Shown: positions 45,417-53,707, counted from the first letter of the stretch. The stretch is 64,000 bases of DNA from Anaeromicrobium sediminis (GCF_002270055.1 NZ_NIBG01000001.1:284937-348936), one strand, 5' to 3'. A program made the numbers and translations. Notes: a model not told the origin generated them from the sequence alone.

Positions 45417-45515
45417 GGTCTTCATGAATATATTTATTACTACAATAACAGAAGAATTAAAAGTAAACTAAAAATAGCTCCTGTAGAATACAGGAACCAA
45501 CTTTCAGTTGCATAA
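45417..45515 (+). mobile_element. IS3-family transposase 3' end
   Basis: The plus strand reads LHEYIYYYNNRRIKSKLKIA and PVEYRNQLSVA with a stop, the typical C-terminus of IS3/IS150 OrfB transposases (YNxxRIxxKLxxxxPxEYR). The catalytic DDE core and the inverted repeats are not seen, so only a remnant remains. Confidence 0.75.
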
Positions 45516-45551
45516 TATTAAATTTTAGTCCGAACTTTGGGGTTCAGTACA

Positions 45552-45995
45552 TCAAACCTGTCCAGTTTCTGTTTCATACGGCCAATTTATAATACCACCT
45601 AGATCAAATACATCTGTATAACCCATCTCTATTAACTTTTCTGATGCAATTCGACTTCTTCTTCCACTTCTACAATAAACGAATATGGTAGTATTTTTAT
45701 CTGGTATTTTTTCTTCAACCTGATTCTCTAATTCATCCACAGATATCAATAAACTATTTGGTATATGTTTTTCTGCATATTCATCCTTGGTCCTTACGTC
45801 TAATAGTATAATTCCTTCTTCTTTATCAAGCCTTTCTTTGGCATCAGAAGGTGTTATTTTTTTATATTCTATATCCTCCGATATACTTCCTTTATTTTCA
45901 TTTTTTACATCATTAGTATTTTGACATGCTATTAAACCAAAAGTCATAATTACTATTATAAGCAACACACCAAGGCGTTTATTTTTAGATATCAT
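45552..45995 (-). CDS. Rhodanese-like lipoprotein
   Basis: 147 residues. The signal ends in a lipobox (VIMTFGLIAC), so the protein is anchored outside the membrane. After a short linker comes a single rhodanese domain with GIILLDVRTKDEYAEKHIPN and the active-site loop VYCRSGRRSRIA, whose Cys would carry a persulfide. The usual ending FDLGGIINWPYETETG is present. A role in extracytoplasmic sulfur or thiol handling is likely; the partner is unknown. Start with GGGGTGG. Single gene. Confidence 0.88.
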   Translation of the reverse strand: MISKNKRLGVLLIIVIMTFGLIACQNTNDVKNENKGSISEDIEYKKITPSDAKERLDKEEGIILLDVRTKDEYAEKHIPNSLLISVDELENQVEEKIPDKNTTIFVYCRSGRRSRIASEKLIEMGYTDVFDLGGIINWPYETETGQV

Positions 45996-46255
45996 TTAAC
46001 CACCCCTAACTTCTAATATTATTTCTTATATTTTATCATTACTCGCCTCATTTACAAAATTTTATTTTGTTTAAATAGTGCATACATTAACGCTTCTCGG
46101 AAATACTCATAACGATTCTAAATAAAGGAGAGTCGTTATGGAGCTTATTACATCCAAGGATAAAAGAAAGGATTTCTACAAATACATTGCTGTGTATTAT
46201 TTTTATATTAACGCTTGGAGATTATTTTCTTACATTGCTCCTACCCTATCAATAT

Positions 46256-46410
46256 TTATATATCACCATCAATTGCAATTACCTCATCCATGTTCATATG
46301 TGTATATATCTGCGTAGTTGAAATATTTGAATGGCCCACTACACGTTGTATTGTTTCTAATTTTGCTCTTTTCTTAAGGATATATATAGCCCTAGAATGG
46401 CGGAAAAATC
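46256..46410 (-). mobile_element. Tyrosine recombinase (integrase) 3' remnant
   Basis: The minus strand reads RFFRHSRAIYILKKRAKLET, IQRVVGHSNISTTQIYTHMN and MDEVIAIDGDI with a stop. HSRA and GHSNISTTQIYTH carry the HxxR and the catalytic Tyr region of phage-type integrases/XerCD. The N-terminal part is missing; the open frame of the wHTH gene ends exactly where it begins. Confidence 0.75.
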
Positions 46411-46833
46411 TTACAATATTTCTCCCCCTTTATCTGTAATAACAATATTATTAGCTATTTTATTTTTCTTTTCAATTGTAATATATCCAGCCTTTTGCAA
46501 TTTTTTCAACCTATTACTAACACTTATTTGTGATTTTAAGTTGAGTAAATTAGCTAATTTTACTAATGATGGATTAGTTTTATATTGATTGATCAAAGTA
46601 TCAATTGCTTTAAGTGTTTCTAATTCATTATATGGGATTTCTTTGTTATACAGTAAACTCCCCATGGTCTTGTTATCTAATGTCACATCTTTAATACCAA
46701 ATGTTTGAAATATATTCAAAATTTCATTGTCATCAAATTTATCACCATTTTTTTTATTAGAAAATAGTATATAGTATTTTAAATATTCTTCCTGCAACAT
46801 TTTTTCTTTTTTATCAAATTTGGGTAAATGCAA
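46411..46833 (-). CDS. Winged helix-turn-helix DNA-binding protein
   Basis: 140 residues. The C-terminal 60 have a winged-helix pattern: SLVKLANLLNLKSQISVSNR, then LKKLQKAGYITIEKKNKIAN and NIVITDKG, like LexA-type or MarR-type readers. The N-terminal half is helical with no known sensor. The first codon shown is TTG without a clear ribosome site; the ATG at 46800 is equally possible, so the real start is unsure. It may be a leftover of the mobile element whose integrase end abuts it. Confidence 0.55.
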   Translation of the reverse strand: MHLPKFDKKEKMLQEEYLKYYILFSNKKNGDKFDDNEILNIFQTFGIKDVTLDNKTMGSLLYNKEIPYNELETLKAIDTLINQYKTNPSLVKLANLLNLKSQISVSNRLKKLQKAGYITIEKKNKIANNIVITDKGGEIL

Positions 46834-46936
46834 GCAAATTTCTTCAAAAAATAAAAAAACACAGTAATGTATTTTCTACAGTAACTTAAATATATGAGCA
46901 AAAAGTAAAGCAGGGAATAATTCCCAACTTTATATG

Positions 46937-47704
46937 TTATTCATATTTCTTAAGTTCTTCTTCCAGTTTAGTCTTTTTTTCTTCTAATTTTCTTAATGTC
47001 TCCTCATCTATGTCTAACAAACCTTTCAGATTATCTCTACCATCAGCAATATGATTTTTTAAATTTTCAATACCTATTTTAACATTACTTATTTCATTTT
47101 CTACTTGACTTATTTGAGCTTTAATTTCTGCCTTCTTAGTATCTTCTGGTGATACATTTATATCTAAATATGCTACATCAGGTAACATCTGATTTTCCAT
47201 TTTCTCAGGTTTTTTCGATTCTAATTCAATAGTCGGTAAGGATATACTATTTTGCTTCTCTTCGTATGTTATTATTACGGCTTGATCTTCTTCGCTCCAA
47301 TATACTTCTGCATATACAGCTTCACATATAAACTTTACAGGAACATATATTGTTGAATCAATTATCTTAGGAGTTACTCCTAAATCAAATTGCCCTCCAT
47401 CTATATAAGCTTTGTCACTTTCAATAAACATTCTTATTATTTTCTTATTCTTTGTGGCTGTAATTTCTTGTAGATCTTCATTCCAATATGCATCATCCAT
47501 CTTTAGTAATGTAAATATTTCTGCTGCAGGAGCTAATGTCATTTCATTTTCAACAACAAAGCCTCCTTCAAGGAAAAATGCTTCTCCATTCACTATAATT
47601 GCTATCCCATCATTAATATCTGTTGCTTCATTTGCAAAACCTGTTAATTGAAAAGATGCCAACATTAACATTGTTACTACCAGAAAAATAATCTTTCTTC
47701 TCAT
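46937..47704 (-). CDS. Secreted protein with copper amine oxidase N-terminal-like domain
   Basis: 255 residues. A signal peptide (residues 1-24, cleavage near GFANEA) precedes a Cu_amine_oxidN1-type domain that is common in secreted clostridial proteins: AIIVNGEAFFLEGGFVVENE, MTLAPAAEIFTLL, WNEDLQEITATKNKKII, YVPVKFICEAVYAEVYWSEE. Residues 195-255 form a Lys/Glu coiled coil. The module is thought to bind the cell envelope or ligands; it is not an oxidase. Start ATG with AAGGAG. Single gene. Confidence 0.85.
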   Translation of the reverse strand: MRRKIIFLVVTMLMLASFQLTGFANEATDINDGIAIIVNGEAFFLEGGFVVENEMTLAPAAEIFTLLKMDDAYWNEDLQEITATKNKKIIRMFIESDKAYIDGGQFDLGVTPKIIDSTIYVPVKFICEAVYAEVYWSEEDQAVIITYEEKQNSISLPTIELESKKPEKMENQMLPDVAYLDINVSPEDTKKAEIKAQISQVENEISNVKIGIENLKNHIADGRDNLKGLLDIDEETLRKLEEKKTKLEEELKKYE

Positions 47705-47877
47705 AATTGTATTCTCCTTATCAATTTTTTAAATTATAAATTTTAACTGCATATATCTATATGCTTATAATATTTTACTTTATGATATAAAAAGTAATAC
47801 TAAAGTTTATTTTATAACTTATTGTAATATATATTTCCAATACTAATCACATACTCTCTGTTAGAGGAGTGATTGTT

Positions 47878-47976
47878 ATGAAATATACTTTTATTAGGAT
47901 AGCTTTCTTATTGTCATTGGCATTTTCTATGGTTATTGCCTTAATTCTAACTCGTGCTTTAATGCCTCTAATCTAA
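47878..47976 (+). CDS. 32-residue hydrophobic membrane peptide
   Basis: A complete small gene: AGAGGAG site, ATG at 47878, one hydrophobic helix (FIRIAFLLSLAFSMVIALIL) with Arg on both sides, TAA at 47976 and a plus-strand terminator 12 bases later. The arrangement argues that it is expressed. Size and hydrophobicity resemble type I toxin peptides or small membrane-protein modulators. It lies divergently from the 46937 gene. No homologue is recognised. Confidence 0.6.
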   Translation: MKYTFIRIAFLLSLAFSMVIALILTRALMPLI

Positions 47977-47987
47977 AAAAATGTAAA

Positions 47988-48018
47988 AGACCAGGATCTC
48001 CTGGTCTAATGTTTTTTC
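47988..48018 (+). terminator. Terminator of the 32-residue peptide gene
   Basis: AGACCAGGATCTCCTGGTCT forms a hairpin followed by AATGTTTTTTC. A very similar hairpin recurs at 49740. Confidence 0.85.
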
Positions 48019-48051
48019 TCATTCACAACATAGATGCTAAACAAATAACTT

Positions 48052-48315
48052 TCATACCTTAAATAATATCCATTTACAAGTAGCTATCTCATATTTAAGC
48101 TCATATGTCCTCTTCAATCCACTTATTTCACTCTGGCATCTAAAAACATACATATGGTTTCCAGCTAGTTTTTCTTTCTCTACCGTAACTATTTTCTCAA
48201 CATTTATTGTGCACCATTCATCATCTTCTCTTTTTAATCTAAATCTAATCGGATGTGGAGTTCCATCACTTTCAAACCACACTATCATTTCTATTGCCCT
48301 TGCTACTACCCTCAC
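48052..48315 (-). CDS. 87-residue protein cotranscribed with the Y-family polymerase
   Basis: A small, mainly beta protein (VARAIEMIVWFESDGTPHPI, then RFRLKREDDEWCTINVEKIV) of the type commonly found behind dinB-like genes in Clostridia. It starts with GTG 12 bases after the polymerase stop, with a GGGGAGAT site, so it is part of the same SOS-regulated unit. Its molecular role is not established; an accessory role in lesion bypass is inferred from linkage only. Confidence 0.75.
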   Translation of the reverse strand: MRVVARAIEMIVWFESDGTPHPIRFRLKREDDEWCTINVEKIVTVEKEKLAGNHMYVFRCQSEISGLKRTYELKYEIATCKWILFKV

Positions 48316-48327
48316 AATAATCTCCCC

Positions 48328-49584
48328 TTACAATATACTTGACATCATAGGATAATCCTCAGCACCAACACCTCCAATTAGTGGCTTTACTCCCGAATGT
48401 AAAAAGCTTGCACGTATGATAGATTTGCTACCAAAGTTTGATCTGATGCTATCTATTGTATTATCTAGTGCTTTTCGTTTTTCAATATCCTTTTCATCAA
48501 ATAAGGACAGTTGAGAGAATTGGTTACTGCTAAGGGTAGAAACACGCACTCCCAAATGCCTTATAGATTCCCCTTTCCATGCTTCATCAAAAAGACTCTT
48601 AACCACTGTATAAATATGTTTAGTTGTATCTGTTGGGGAGAATAATTTTTTCTGATGTGTGTAGCGTGTAAAATTTGTATTTTTTATCTCTACAGCAATT
48701 ACTCTGCAACATGATTTTGCATCCCTTAACCTCATAGATACAGTTTCTGTTAAGCCTAATAAAATCATATATGCTGTCCTTTTATCCTCTACATCAAAAG
48801 CCACCGTTGTTGAATTACCTATCCCCTTCATATTCTCATAATTACTTATTCTTACTTTAGAATCTTCAATTCCATTAGCATATTTCCATATCATTTCTCC
48901 ATGGCTTTTTAAAATATACTTGATATGTTCCAGGCTGTAGTTTGCTAGTTGTCCTATAGTACATATTCCTAGCTTATGCAGTTTAGGAGCTGTAGCTCTA
49001 CCCACCATAAATAAATCTTCTACTGGCAAGGGCCACATTTTTGAAGGAATCTCTTCATGATAAAGTGTATGCACTCTATTAGGCTTAGTGAAATCAGATG
49101 CCATTTTTGCTAATAGTTTATTAGTGGAAATTCCAATGTTAACTGTAAATCCTAATTCATTTTCTATCCTATCTTTTATCATGTAAGCTGCAGTTTCTGG
49201 TTCTCCAAAATGCCTCTCCATTCCTGTATAATCTAAAAAGCATTCATCTACTGAATACCTTTGAATGTTAGGTGAATACTCTTTTAAGATTTCAACCATT
49301 GCGTTACTACATTTCATATACAGGCCATATGACGGTGCAATTATTGTCAGACTTGGACATTTTTGTAACGCTGAATGCAGTGTTTCGCCTGTTTTAATTT
49401 TATATTTCTTAGCTGGTATAGATTTTGCCAGTATAATACCATGCCTAGTCTTTGGATCTCCCCCTACTACAGAAGGGATCCTTCGTAAGTCAATTCCATA
49501 TCCATGTTGTAGTCTATGTACTGCCTCCCAAGAAAGGTATGCAGAATTTACATCTATATGAAATATGGTTCTATTATCTTTCAT
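48328..49584 (-). CDS. Y-family DNA polymerase (DinB/UmuC type)
   Basis: 418 residues of a lesion-bypass polymerase. Motifs: FHIDVNSAYLSWEAVHRL (first metal Asp), QRYSVDECFLDYTGMERHFG (catalytic Asp-Glu), GISTNKLLAKMASDFTKPN, and WPLPVEDLFMVGRATAPKLH (helix-hairpin-helix). The beta-clamp-binding peptide is probably QLSLFD near residue 368. Ser/Asn replace the usual Cys/Phe in the first motif, as in clostridial UvrX/YqjW-like members. The ATG at 49584 is correctly spaced from AAGGTGAT. Two LexA boxes upstream make it DNA-damage inducible. Confidence 0.92.
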   Translation of the reverse strand: MKDNRTIFHIDVNSAYLSWEAVHRLQHGYGIDLRRIPSVVGGDPKTRHGIILAKSIPAKKYKIKTGETLHSALQKCPSLTIIAPSYGLYMKCSNAMVEILKEYSPNIQRYSVDECFLDYTGMERHFGEPETAAYMIKDRIENELGFTVNIGISTNKLLAKMASDFTKPNRVHTLYHEEIPSKMWPLPVEDLFMVGRATAPKLHKLGICTIGQLANYSLEHIKYILKSHGEMIWKYANGIEDSKVRISNYENMKGIGNSTTVAFDVEDKRTAYMILLGLTETVSMRLRDAKSCCRVIAVEIKNTNFTRYTHQKKLFSPTDTTKHIYTVVKSLFDEAWKGESIRHLGVRVSTLSSNQFSQLSLFDEKDIEKRKALDNTIDSIRSNFGSKSIIRASFLHSGVKPLIGGVGAEDYPMMSSIL

Positions 49585-49628
49585 TGTCATCACCTTCATA
49601 ATTTTGTATTATCTACCATAATTATACC

Positions 49629-49642
49629 CGAACATACGTTCT
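49629..49642. promoter_or_regulatory. LexA (DinR) box 1
   Basis: CGAACATACGTTCT matches the Gram-positive SOS box CGAACRNRYGTTCG in all but the last base. It lies 45 bases upstream of the polymerase start. Confidence 0.9.
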
Positions 49643-49656
49643 TTGTAAACGTTTTT

Positions 49657-49670
49657 CGAACATACGTTTG
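49657..49670. promoter_or_regulatory. LexA (DinR) box 2
   Basis: CGAACATACGTTTG is a second SOS box, with one further mismatch, 14 bases from box 1. Tandem boxes suggest tight repression. Confidence 0.85.
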
Positions 49671-49739
49671 TACTTTATAATATATGGTATGCTTAATTCT
49701 AAGTGATTATAACAAATACTTTAAGAAAGAAATGTAAAA

Positions 49740-49765
49740 AGACCAGGAGTTCCTGGTCTAAAGTT
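49740..49765 (+). terminator. Second copy of the AGACCAGGA hairpin
   Basis: AGACCAGGAGTTCCTGGTCT followed by AAAGTTTT. The 13 bases before it also match the sequence before the hairpin at 47988, so the whole 35-base segment is duplicated. No plus-strand gene precedes this copy. Confidence 0.6.
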
Positions 49766-49783
49766 TTAATGTATGCTATTTCA

Positions 49784-49970
49784 CTATACTTCATCAAGTA
49801 ACCTAATACGATCAACATCAAGGGACTTAATTTGCCCTTTTTGTGTGAGAATTAATATACCTGATAAACGAACAGGTTTATTTAGAATAGCTTGAATGAT
49901 ATCTACTTTGCATCCTATGACACATTTGCTAGTACTAGGATTACAAGTAACAAAGAATAATCTTTTATCG
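49784..49970 (-). pseudogene. Protein 3' remnant of unknown family
   Basis: The minus strand reads VTCNPSTSKCVIGCKVDIIQ, AILNKPVRLSGILILTQKGQ and IKSLDVDRIRLLDEV with a stop, an open, protein-like frame with no usable start. Its position upstream of the polymerase suggests a YolD-like partner, but the similarity is too weak to say so. The segment STSKCVIGCKV is the coding side of a three-copy repeat. Confidence 0.35.
49903..49938. repeat. 35-bp dispersed repeat, copy 1
   Basis: The core ACTTTGCATCCTATGACACA followed by TTTGCTAGTACTA recurs at 51293-51327 (about 30 of 35 identical) and, weaker, at 53611-53645. All have the same orientation. Confidence 0.55.
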
Positions 49971-49975
49971 GACAG

Positions 49976-50012
49976 AAAAAGTGCTAGGGAATATAATTCC
50001 CTAGCACTTTTT
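49976..50012. terminator. Perfect bidirectional terminator hairpin
   Basis: AAAAAGTGCTAGGGAA and its exact complement flank a short AT loop, giving a T-run on both strands. It separates the 49784 remnant from the genes further right. Confidence 0.85.
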
Positions 50013-50180
50013 AATACCTTATAAAAACTTATAATTTCAACATTTATTACTAAAAATAGTTAATCTTTATTATAAAAATTCTTATGTTGAAATATTTAAA
50101 CCATATAGTTTTGATCAATCTTTATTTCAAAACTACACAAGAGTATGGAAATATAACATTTAGATACATTATTCTAAACT

Positions 50181-50453
50181 TTAAGAAAGAATTTTAAGGC
50201 TTAATATTACTAAAACAAATGCTATCATATATTTTGACATCTTAAAGGGAACCTCATATACAGGGATGCGTATGTGACCATAGTAGAGTGCTGTTCCAAC
50301 TAGTACACCAAAAAAAATGTCACTTACCCTCAACATTATTAAATGCGTAACATCATTTACTTCAGCACCTTTGTTTACCGCTATAATATATGCAAATATC
50401 CAACCTACTAAATAAAATTTCCATCTCTCTTTAATTATTTTTTTTAGTTTCAT
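50181..50453 (-). CDS. Small two-helix membrane protein
   Basis: 90 residues: a basic start (MKLKKIIKERWKFY), a first helix at about 15-27, a central amphipathic part (ISDIFFGVLVGTALYYG-like, seen as VSDIFFGVLVGTALYYGHIR) and a last helix (YMIAFVLVILSLKIL). No family is recognised. The ATG at 50453 follows GAGGTGAT with good spacing. It lies in a run of small membrane proteins, each with its own terminator. Confidence 0.6.
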   Translation of the reverse strand: MKLKKIIKERWKFYLVGWIFAYIIAVNKGAEVNDVTHLIMLRVSDIFFGVLVGTALYYGHIRIPVYEVPFKMSKYMIAFVLVILSLKILS

Positions 50454-50542
50454 GAACAATATCACCTCACTTAATGTATAGTTAGTTATACTGGATTCTC
50501 TATTTCAAGACGGTAAATCTTTGACGGATACATTAATACACT

Positions 50543-50582
50543 AAAAAAAAAAAACCTTCTTTTTAAAAAGTGAGGGGTTTTC
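50543..50582 (-). terminator. Terminator of the YcxB-like gene
   Basis: AACCCCTCACTTTTTAAAAA pairs back with AAGAAGGTT, followed by twelve T on the minus strand. Confidence 0.8.
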
Positions 50583-50609
50583 ACCGTTAAAACTAGGTGG
50601 TTGAATTGA

Positions 50610-51119
50610 TTAAGAAGATTTGAAATATCCGATTGCTGTGTTATAAAATTGGATAGCTTCGTTTTCTGACTTAAAAACTCTTTTAGGTATAACAATGCCT
50701 TTTCTTTTATTTAAAAAAACAAATATATATTCATCTATCATATCTATTCTACTTATTGCTGTCCATTTATAAAAGTTATTACTAGAATGTGTTACTTTTG
50801 AAATCCCCTCTAATTTTATTTCTATAGTTTGTTCATCTAATATCCCCTTTTCTGTTTTGGCAAATTTAAAAGCTCGTCTTTTAGCCATAGGATAACGTGT
50901 AATATAGTTTGCAATTGACAAACCAAGTATCCACGCAATTGTAAGTAGTATTGAATCATTTATATCAACTAATTTGGTGAAATGAAAAAACACTCCTGCA
51001 CTAATAAGAATAAGTATATTTGAAAACATCTTGTTTCGTTTGCCTTCAGTAGTTTGATGGGAAATGAATTTATTAAAATTCCAAAAATCTTCTTTAGTTA
51101 TACTATATGTGATTTTCAT
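50610..51119 (-). CDS. YcxB-like membrane protein (paralogue 1)
   Basis: 169 residues. Two membrane helices (about 35-50 and 58-72) are followed by a cytoplasmic beta domain with the YcxB-like pattern: LEGISKVTHSSNNFYKWTAI, then IDEYIFVFLNKRKGIVIPKR and VFKSENEAIQFYNTAIGYF. Members of this family are poorly characterised. The ATG at 51119 has AAAGGAG; the longer frame upstream is unlikely. A second member lies at 52486. Confidence 0.75.
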   Translation of the reverse strand: MKITYSITKEDFWNFNKFISHQTTEGKRNKMFSNILILISAGVFFHFTKLVDINDSILLTIAWILGLSIANYITRYPMAKRRAFKFAKTEKGILDEQTIEIKLEGISKVTHSSNNFYKWTAISRIDMIDEYIFVFLNKRKGIVIPKRVFKSENEAIQFYNTAIGYFKSS

Positions 51120-51292
51120 ATGACCTAACTCCTTTCTTGGCCTAATACCAGCATAGCTGTAATGAAGTGTAAAGTAGATATAATAATATAGCAATTTCAA
51201 CACTTATAGTTTGTTTAAGAAAACAAGTATTTGTTTAAAATAATTAAACATATTCAATACTTGAAACTCGCTATTTTACTACATTTATAATT

Positions 51293-51327
51293 TTACTTTA
51301 CACCCTATGACACGTTTGCTGGTACTA
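51293..51327. repeat. 35-bp dispersed repeat, copy 2
   Basis: TTACTTTACACCCTATGACA then CGTTTGCTGGTACTA. The minus strand can be read GSTSKRVIGCKVKL and stop, close to STSKCVIGCKV of copy 1. Confidence 0.5.
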
Positions 51328-51404
51328 CCCCTACCTATGCTGTTTTAACCTGGTACAAACAATATACGTGCTAGATTTTAATTAAGTGGCTCTGGATTGA
51401 AAAA

Positions 51405-51821
51405 TCAGCTTAGTTTACAATCTAATATTCTGCGTATTCCTACCTTTATTCCTTTAATTATTATTAAAAAGACCCCACCGAATATTTGAATAAAGATTAA
51501 GCCTACACTATTAATTATCAATATGTCATATGGACTGAAAAGTAGCTGAGTACAACCAAAAGCCCATTTGGGGATCATATGCGCCGTACATACATAAGAT
51601 ATAAGAAAAGTTACTATATTTCCCCAAATTACAAGTCTCTTACTACCTGTTTTTATACATAAAAACATAAGTATTAAAAAAGCAATAATCATCCATTTTA
51701 AACCTGTAGAATCCATTCCATTGCTAGTCTCGAGGTCATATTTATAAGCTAGAGATCCATATGGAATACAGTATAATAATAAAATTAACATTCTTGTTAT
51801 CCAATGCTTTATAATTAACAC
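51405..51821 (-). CDS. Four-helix membrane protein, unknown
   Basis: 138 mainly hydrophobic residues with four predicted helices (about 8-24, 42-58, 65-80 and 98-118). The C-terminal helix ends in a basic KVGIRRILDCK. No known domain is recognised. The first codon is GTG just after GAAAGGAT and the spacing is tight; the ATG at 51791 is an alternative start. Confidence 0.55.
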   Translation of the reverse strand: MLIIKHWITRMLILLLYCIPYGSLAYKYDLETSNGMDSTGLKWMIIAFLILMFLCIKTGSKRLVIWGNIVTFLISYVCTAHMIPKWAFGCTQLLFSPYDILIINSVGLIFIQIFGGVFLIIIKGIKVGIRRILDCKLS

Positions 51822-51954
51822 ATCCTTTCATAAACGATGTATCATTGTTAATAATACCATTTATAAGTATTAGTCAAAATGGGTAAAATTTAACAGCTAG
51901 TGTTAAAAGTTTTATCGTGATATTCCTAAAGTGCCTTATAGTTATATCTCCTTA

Positions 51955-52092
51955 TCATATGGAACTACTATCTTCTAAGGATTGTAATTTCATAACAATA
52001 TATTTAGATTTAACGTTATTTTTACCGTTATCTCTTAATTCAAAAACTCTTTTTCCTAATTCTAAGGACTCTATTTTACTTGGTTTAGCCAT
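51955..52092 (-). CDS. 45-residue helix-turn-helix-like small ORF, possibly a fragment
   Basis: MAKPSKIESLELGKRVFELR is followed by DNGKNNVKSKYIVMKLQSLE and a stop. The first part resembles the N-terminus of small phage regulators or DUF3486-type proteins. There is no ribosome binding site, so it is more likely a truncated relic than a functional gene. Confidence 0.3.
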   Translation of the reverse strand: MAKPSKIESLELGKRVFELRDNGKNNVKSKYIVMKLQSLEDSSSI

Positions 52093-52157
52093 ACTATAGT
52101 TTTCATGACATTAGCTATAGCATAACTATTTCAGAACTTAAGTATTTATCCAAAAAC

Positions 52158-52186
52158 TAAAAAAAGCATGAGTCTAAGCCCCTGCA
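52158..52186 (-). terminator. Look-alike terminator 1
   Basis: On the minus strand GCAGGGGCTTAGACTCATGC then TTTTTTT. The loop GGGCTTAG is shared with the hairpins at 52305 and 56794. Confidence 0.6.
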
Positions 52187-52304
52187 TTAATCACTTAGTA
52201 TTGCTATAAATTGATCATACAAATAATTGATTGACCATTAAAGATTTTGTAGGAGTATAATCTAAACGTTCTAGATTTAAAGTATTGAAATAATCTAAGT
52301 ATAA

Positions 52305-52338
52305 AATAAAAAAATACAGGGGCCTAAGCGCCTGTATT
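52305..52338 (-). terminator. Look-alike terminator 2
   Basis: On the minus strand TACAGGCGCTTAGGCCCCTG then TATTTTTTTA. Same loop core as the hairpins at 52158 and 56794. Confidence 0.65.
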
Positions 52339-52392
52339 AATCACACGGTTAGTACATAAAAGCCTATAGCATTACGCTTCTAGTTAAGATAC

Positions 52393-52422
52393 AAAAAGCT
52401 GGTTCTATACCAGCTTTTTTTT
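52393..52422. terminator. Terminator after the second YcxB-like gene
   Basis: AAAAAGCTGGTTCTATACCAGCTTTTTTTT: a strong hairpin with T-runs on both strands, 64 bases past the YcxB-like gene stop. Confidence 0.85.
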
Positions 52423-52485
52423 CACTAAATCTTAGTTTAATTCCTTAATAGACCCAATCCCAGCGAAGCTGTTTTTTATTGTGCT

Positions 52486-53007
52486 TTAAATATTTATTTT
52501 TCTATATTTCTTACCCATCTCTTCTTTAAAGATATCCCTTAACTTATCACATGTTTCACTTTCCATATCTTTTTTCCTTATTATTAAAACCAATTGTATA
52601 TTATAAAAACAAAGAAAATACTCTTTCATTTCAATGACCTTATAATACTGTTCATATTTTATTTTAGAATACCCTTCTATAACAGAAATACTTTTAATCA
52701 AATAATCTTTATAAAAATCTAATTTTCTTGTAGCATTCCAAAACTTATCTGTCTTTATTAAACGATTAATTTGGTACTCTAATTTCAAGGACACAGCAAT
52801 AACAATTAGTATAAATACTACTATCACATTGAAAATAAAGTATTTAATAGAATCAGTTTCAAGTATATAATTTATAACTACACTTGCTAAAATAGGTGCA
52901 ATAATCAAATATAATTTAAATTTTGTTAAAATAAAAGCGTACGAATACATACACTTACGATAATCTCTTTTTTCTATAGTAGTTTCTACACTAAACAAAC
53001 TATCCAT
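52486..53007 (-). CDS. YcxB-like membrane protein (paralogue 2)
   Basis: 173 residues. Two helices (about 30-50 and 55-73) and a C-terminal domain with YSKIKYEQYYKVIEMKEYFL and FYNIQLVLIIRKKDMESE, which fits the YcxB ending (YxxIxKVxExxxYFxLYxNxxxAxIIxK). Related to 50610 but diverged. The start is ATG; the ribosome site is GGGGAG. Function unknown. Confidence 0.7.
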   Translation of the reverse strand: MDSLFSVETTIEKRDYRKCMYSYAFILTKFKLYLIIAPILASVVINYILETDSIKYFIFNVIVVFILIVIAVSLKLEYQINRLIKTDKFWNATRKLDFYKDYLIKSISVIEGYSKIKYEQYYKVIEMKEYFLCFYNIQLVLIIRKKDMESETCDKLRDIFKEEMGKKYRKINI

Positions 53008-53157
53008 AACTACACTCCCCTTTTTAAAAGATTAAAATATGTCTATCTCCCACACCTCACCTGCATTAAAGATTGTTTTATCACTTTTGATTTTAGTTTT
53101 TCATCAAATCACGTAAATCTAACATTTAATCAATAATTGAAAGGTCTTCTTTAAAAA

Positions 53158-53385
53158 TTATCTACCACCATTGCCTAACAAGATTAACGACTTTATAAAG
53201 GGCAGTGCAAAGGCTATTAAAACAGTTATTATTGCCCAAATAGGTGTAACAATTTTGAATATCTTTTTAAATTTAAATGATTTTGTAAATGCGTATACTA
53301 TTGAAGCTATCACTACAGAAATTATTGCACTACTAATAATTATTCCTGCAACACGTCCCATAAAATAAGCTAAGTTATATTCCAT
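53158..53385 (-). CDS. Small two-helix membrane protein
   Basis: 75 residues with two hydrophobic helices (GIIISSAIISVVIASIVYAF and IVTPIWAIITVLIAFALPFI) joined by a Lys/Phe-rich loop. It ends in LLGNGGR. The ATG at 53385 is preceded by GGGAGAGAT. No family is recognised; membrane location is clear from composition. Confidence 0.6.
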   Translation of the reverse strand: MEYNLAYFMGRVAGIIISSAIISVVIASIVYAFTKSFKFKKIFKIVTPIWAIITVLIAFALPFIKSLILLGNGGR

Positions 53386-53610
53386 TATTATCTCTCCCAT
53401 GTTTTTTTACTCTATGATATAATGATTTTTTATAATGCTCAGTTAACCACAATCTACTCATATTTTTAGACTTCTGCATTGTATCATTGTTGTAAATAAA
53501 ATCATATACATTAAATTTTTCCAATTAATTTACATTTACTAAATATAGTGTTAGTACTATTAATAAAGCCCCTGGTTATTCAGGAGCTTCTGATCTATGA
53601 TACTTATTAT

Positions 53611-53645
53611 TTACTTTGCGTCTCATGACACGAATGCTGATTTTG
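53611..53645. repeat. 35-bp dispersed repeat, copy 3 (diverged)
   Basis: TTACTTTGCGTCTCATGACA then CGAATGCTGATTTTG. Weaker match to the copies at 49903 and 51293, in the same orientation. Confidence 0.4.
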
Positions 53646-53707
53646 GGCATTTTAGATTACCTTTTTCTTGGTTATAATATATCTAAAAACTCAGAGGGGT
53701 GATTAAA

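Noticed and set aside
46215-46588. Plus-strand frames of 63-74 codons
   Set aside because: Antisense shadows of the integrase remnant and the winged-helix gene.
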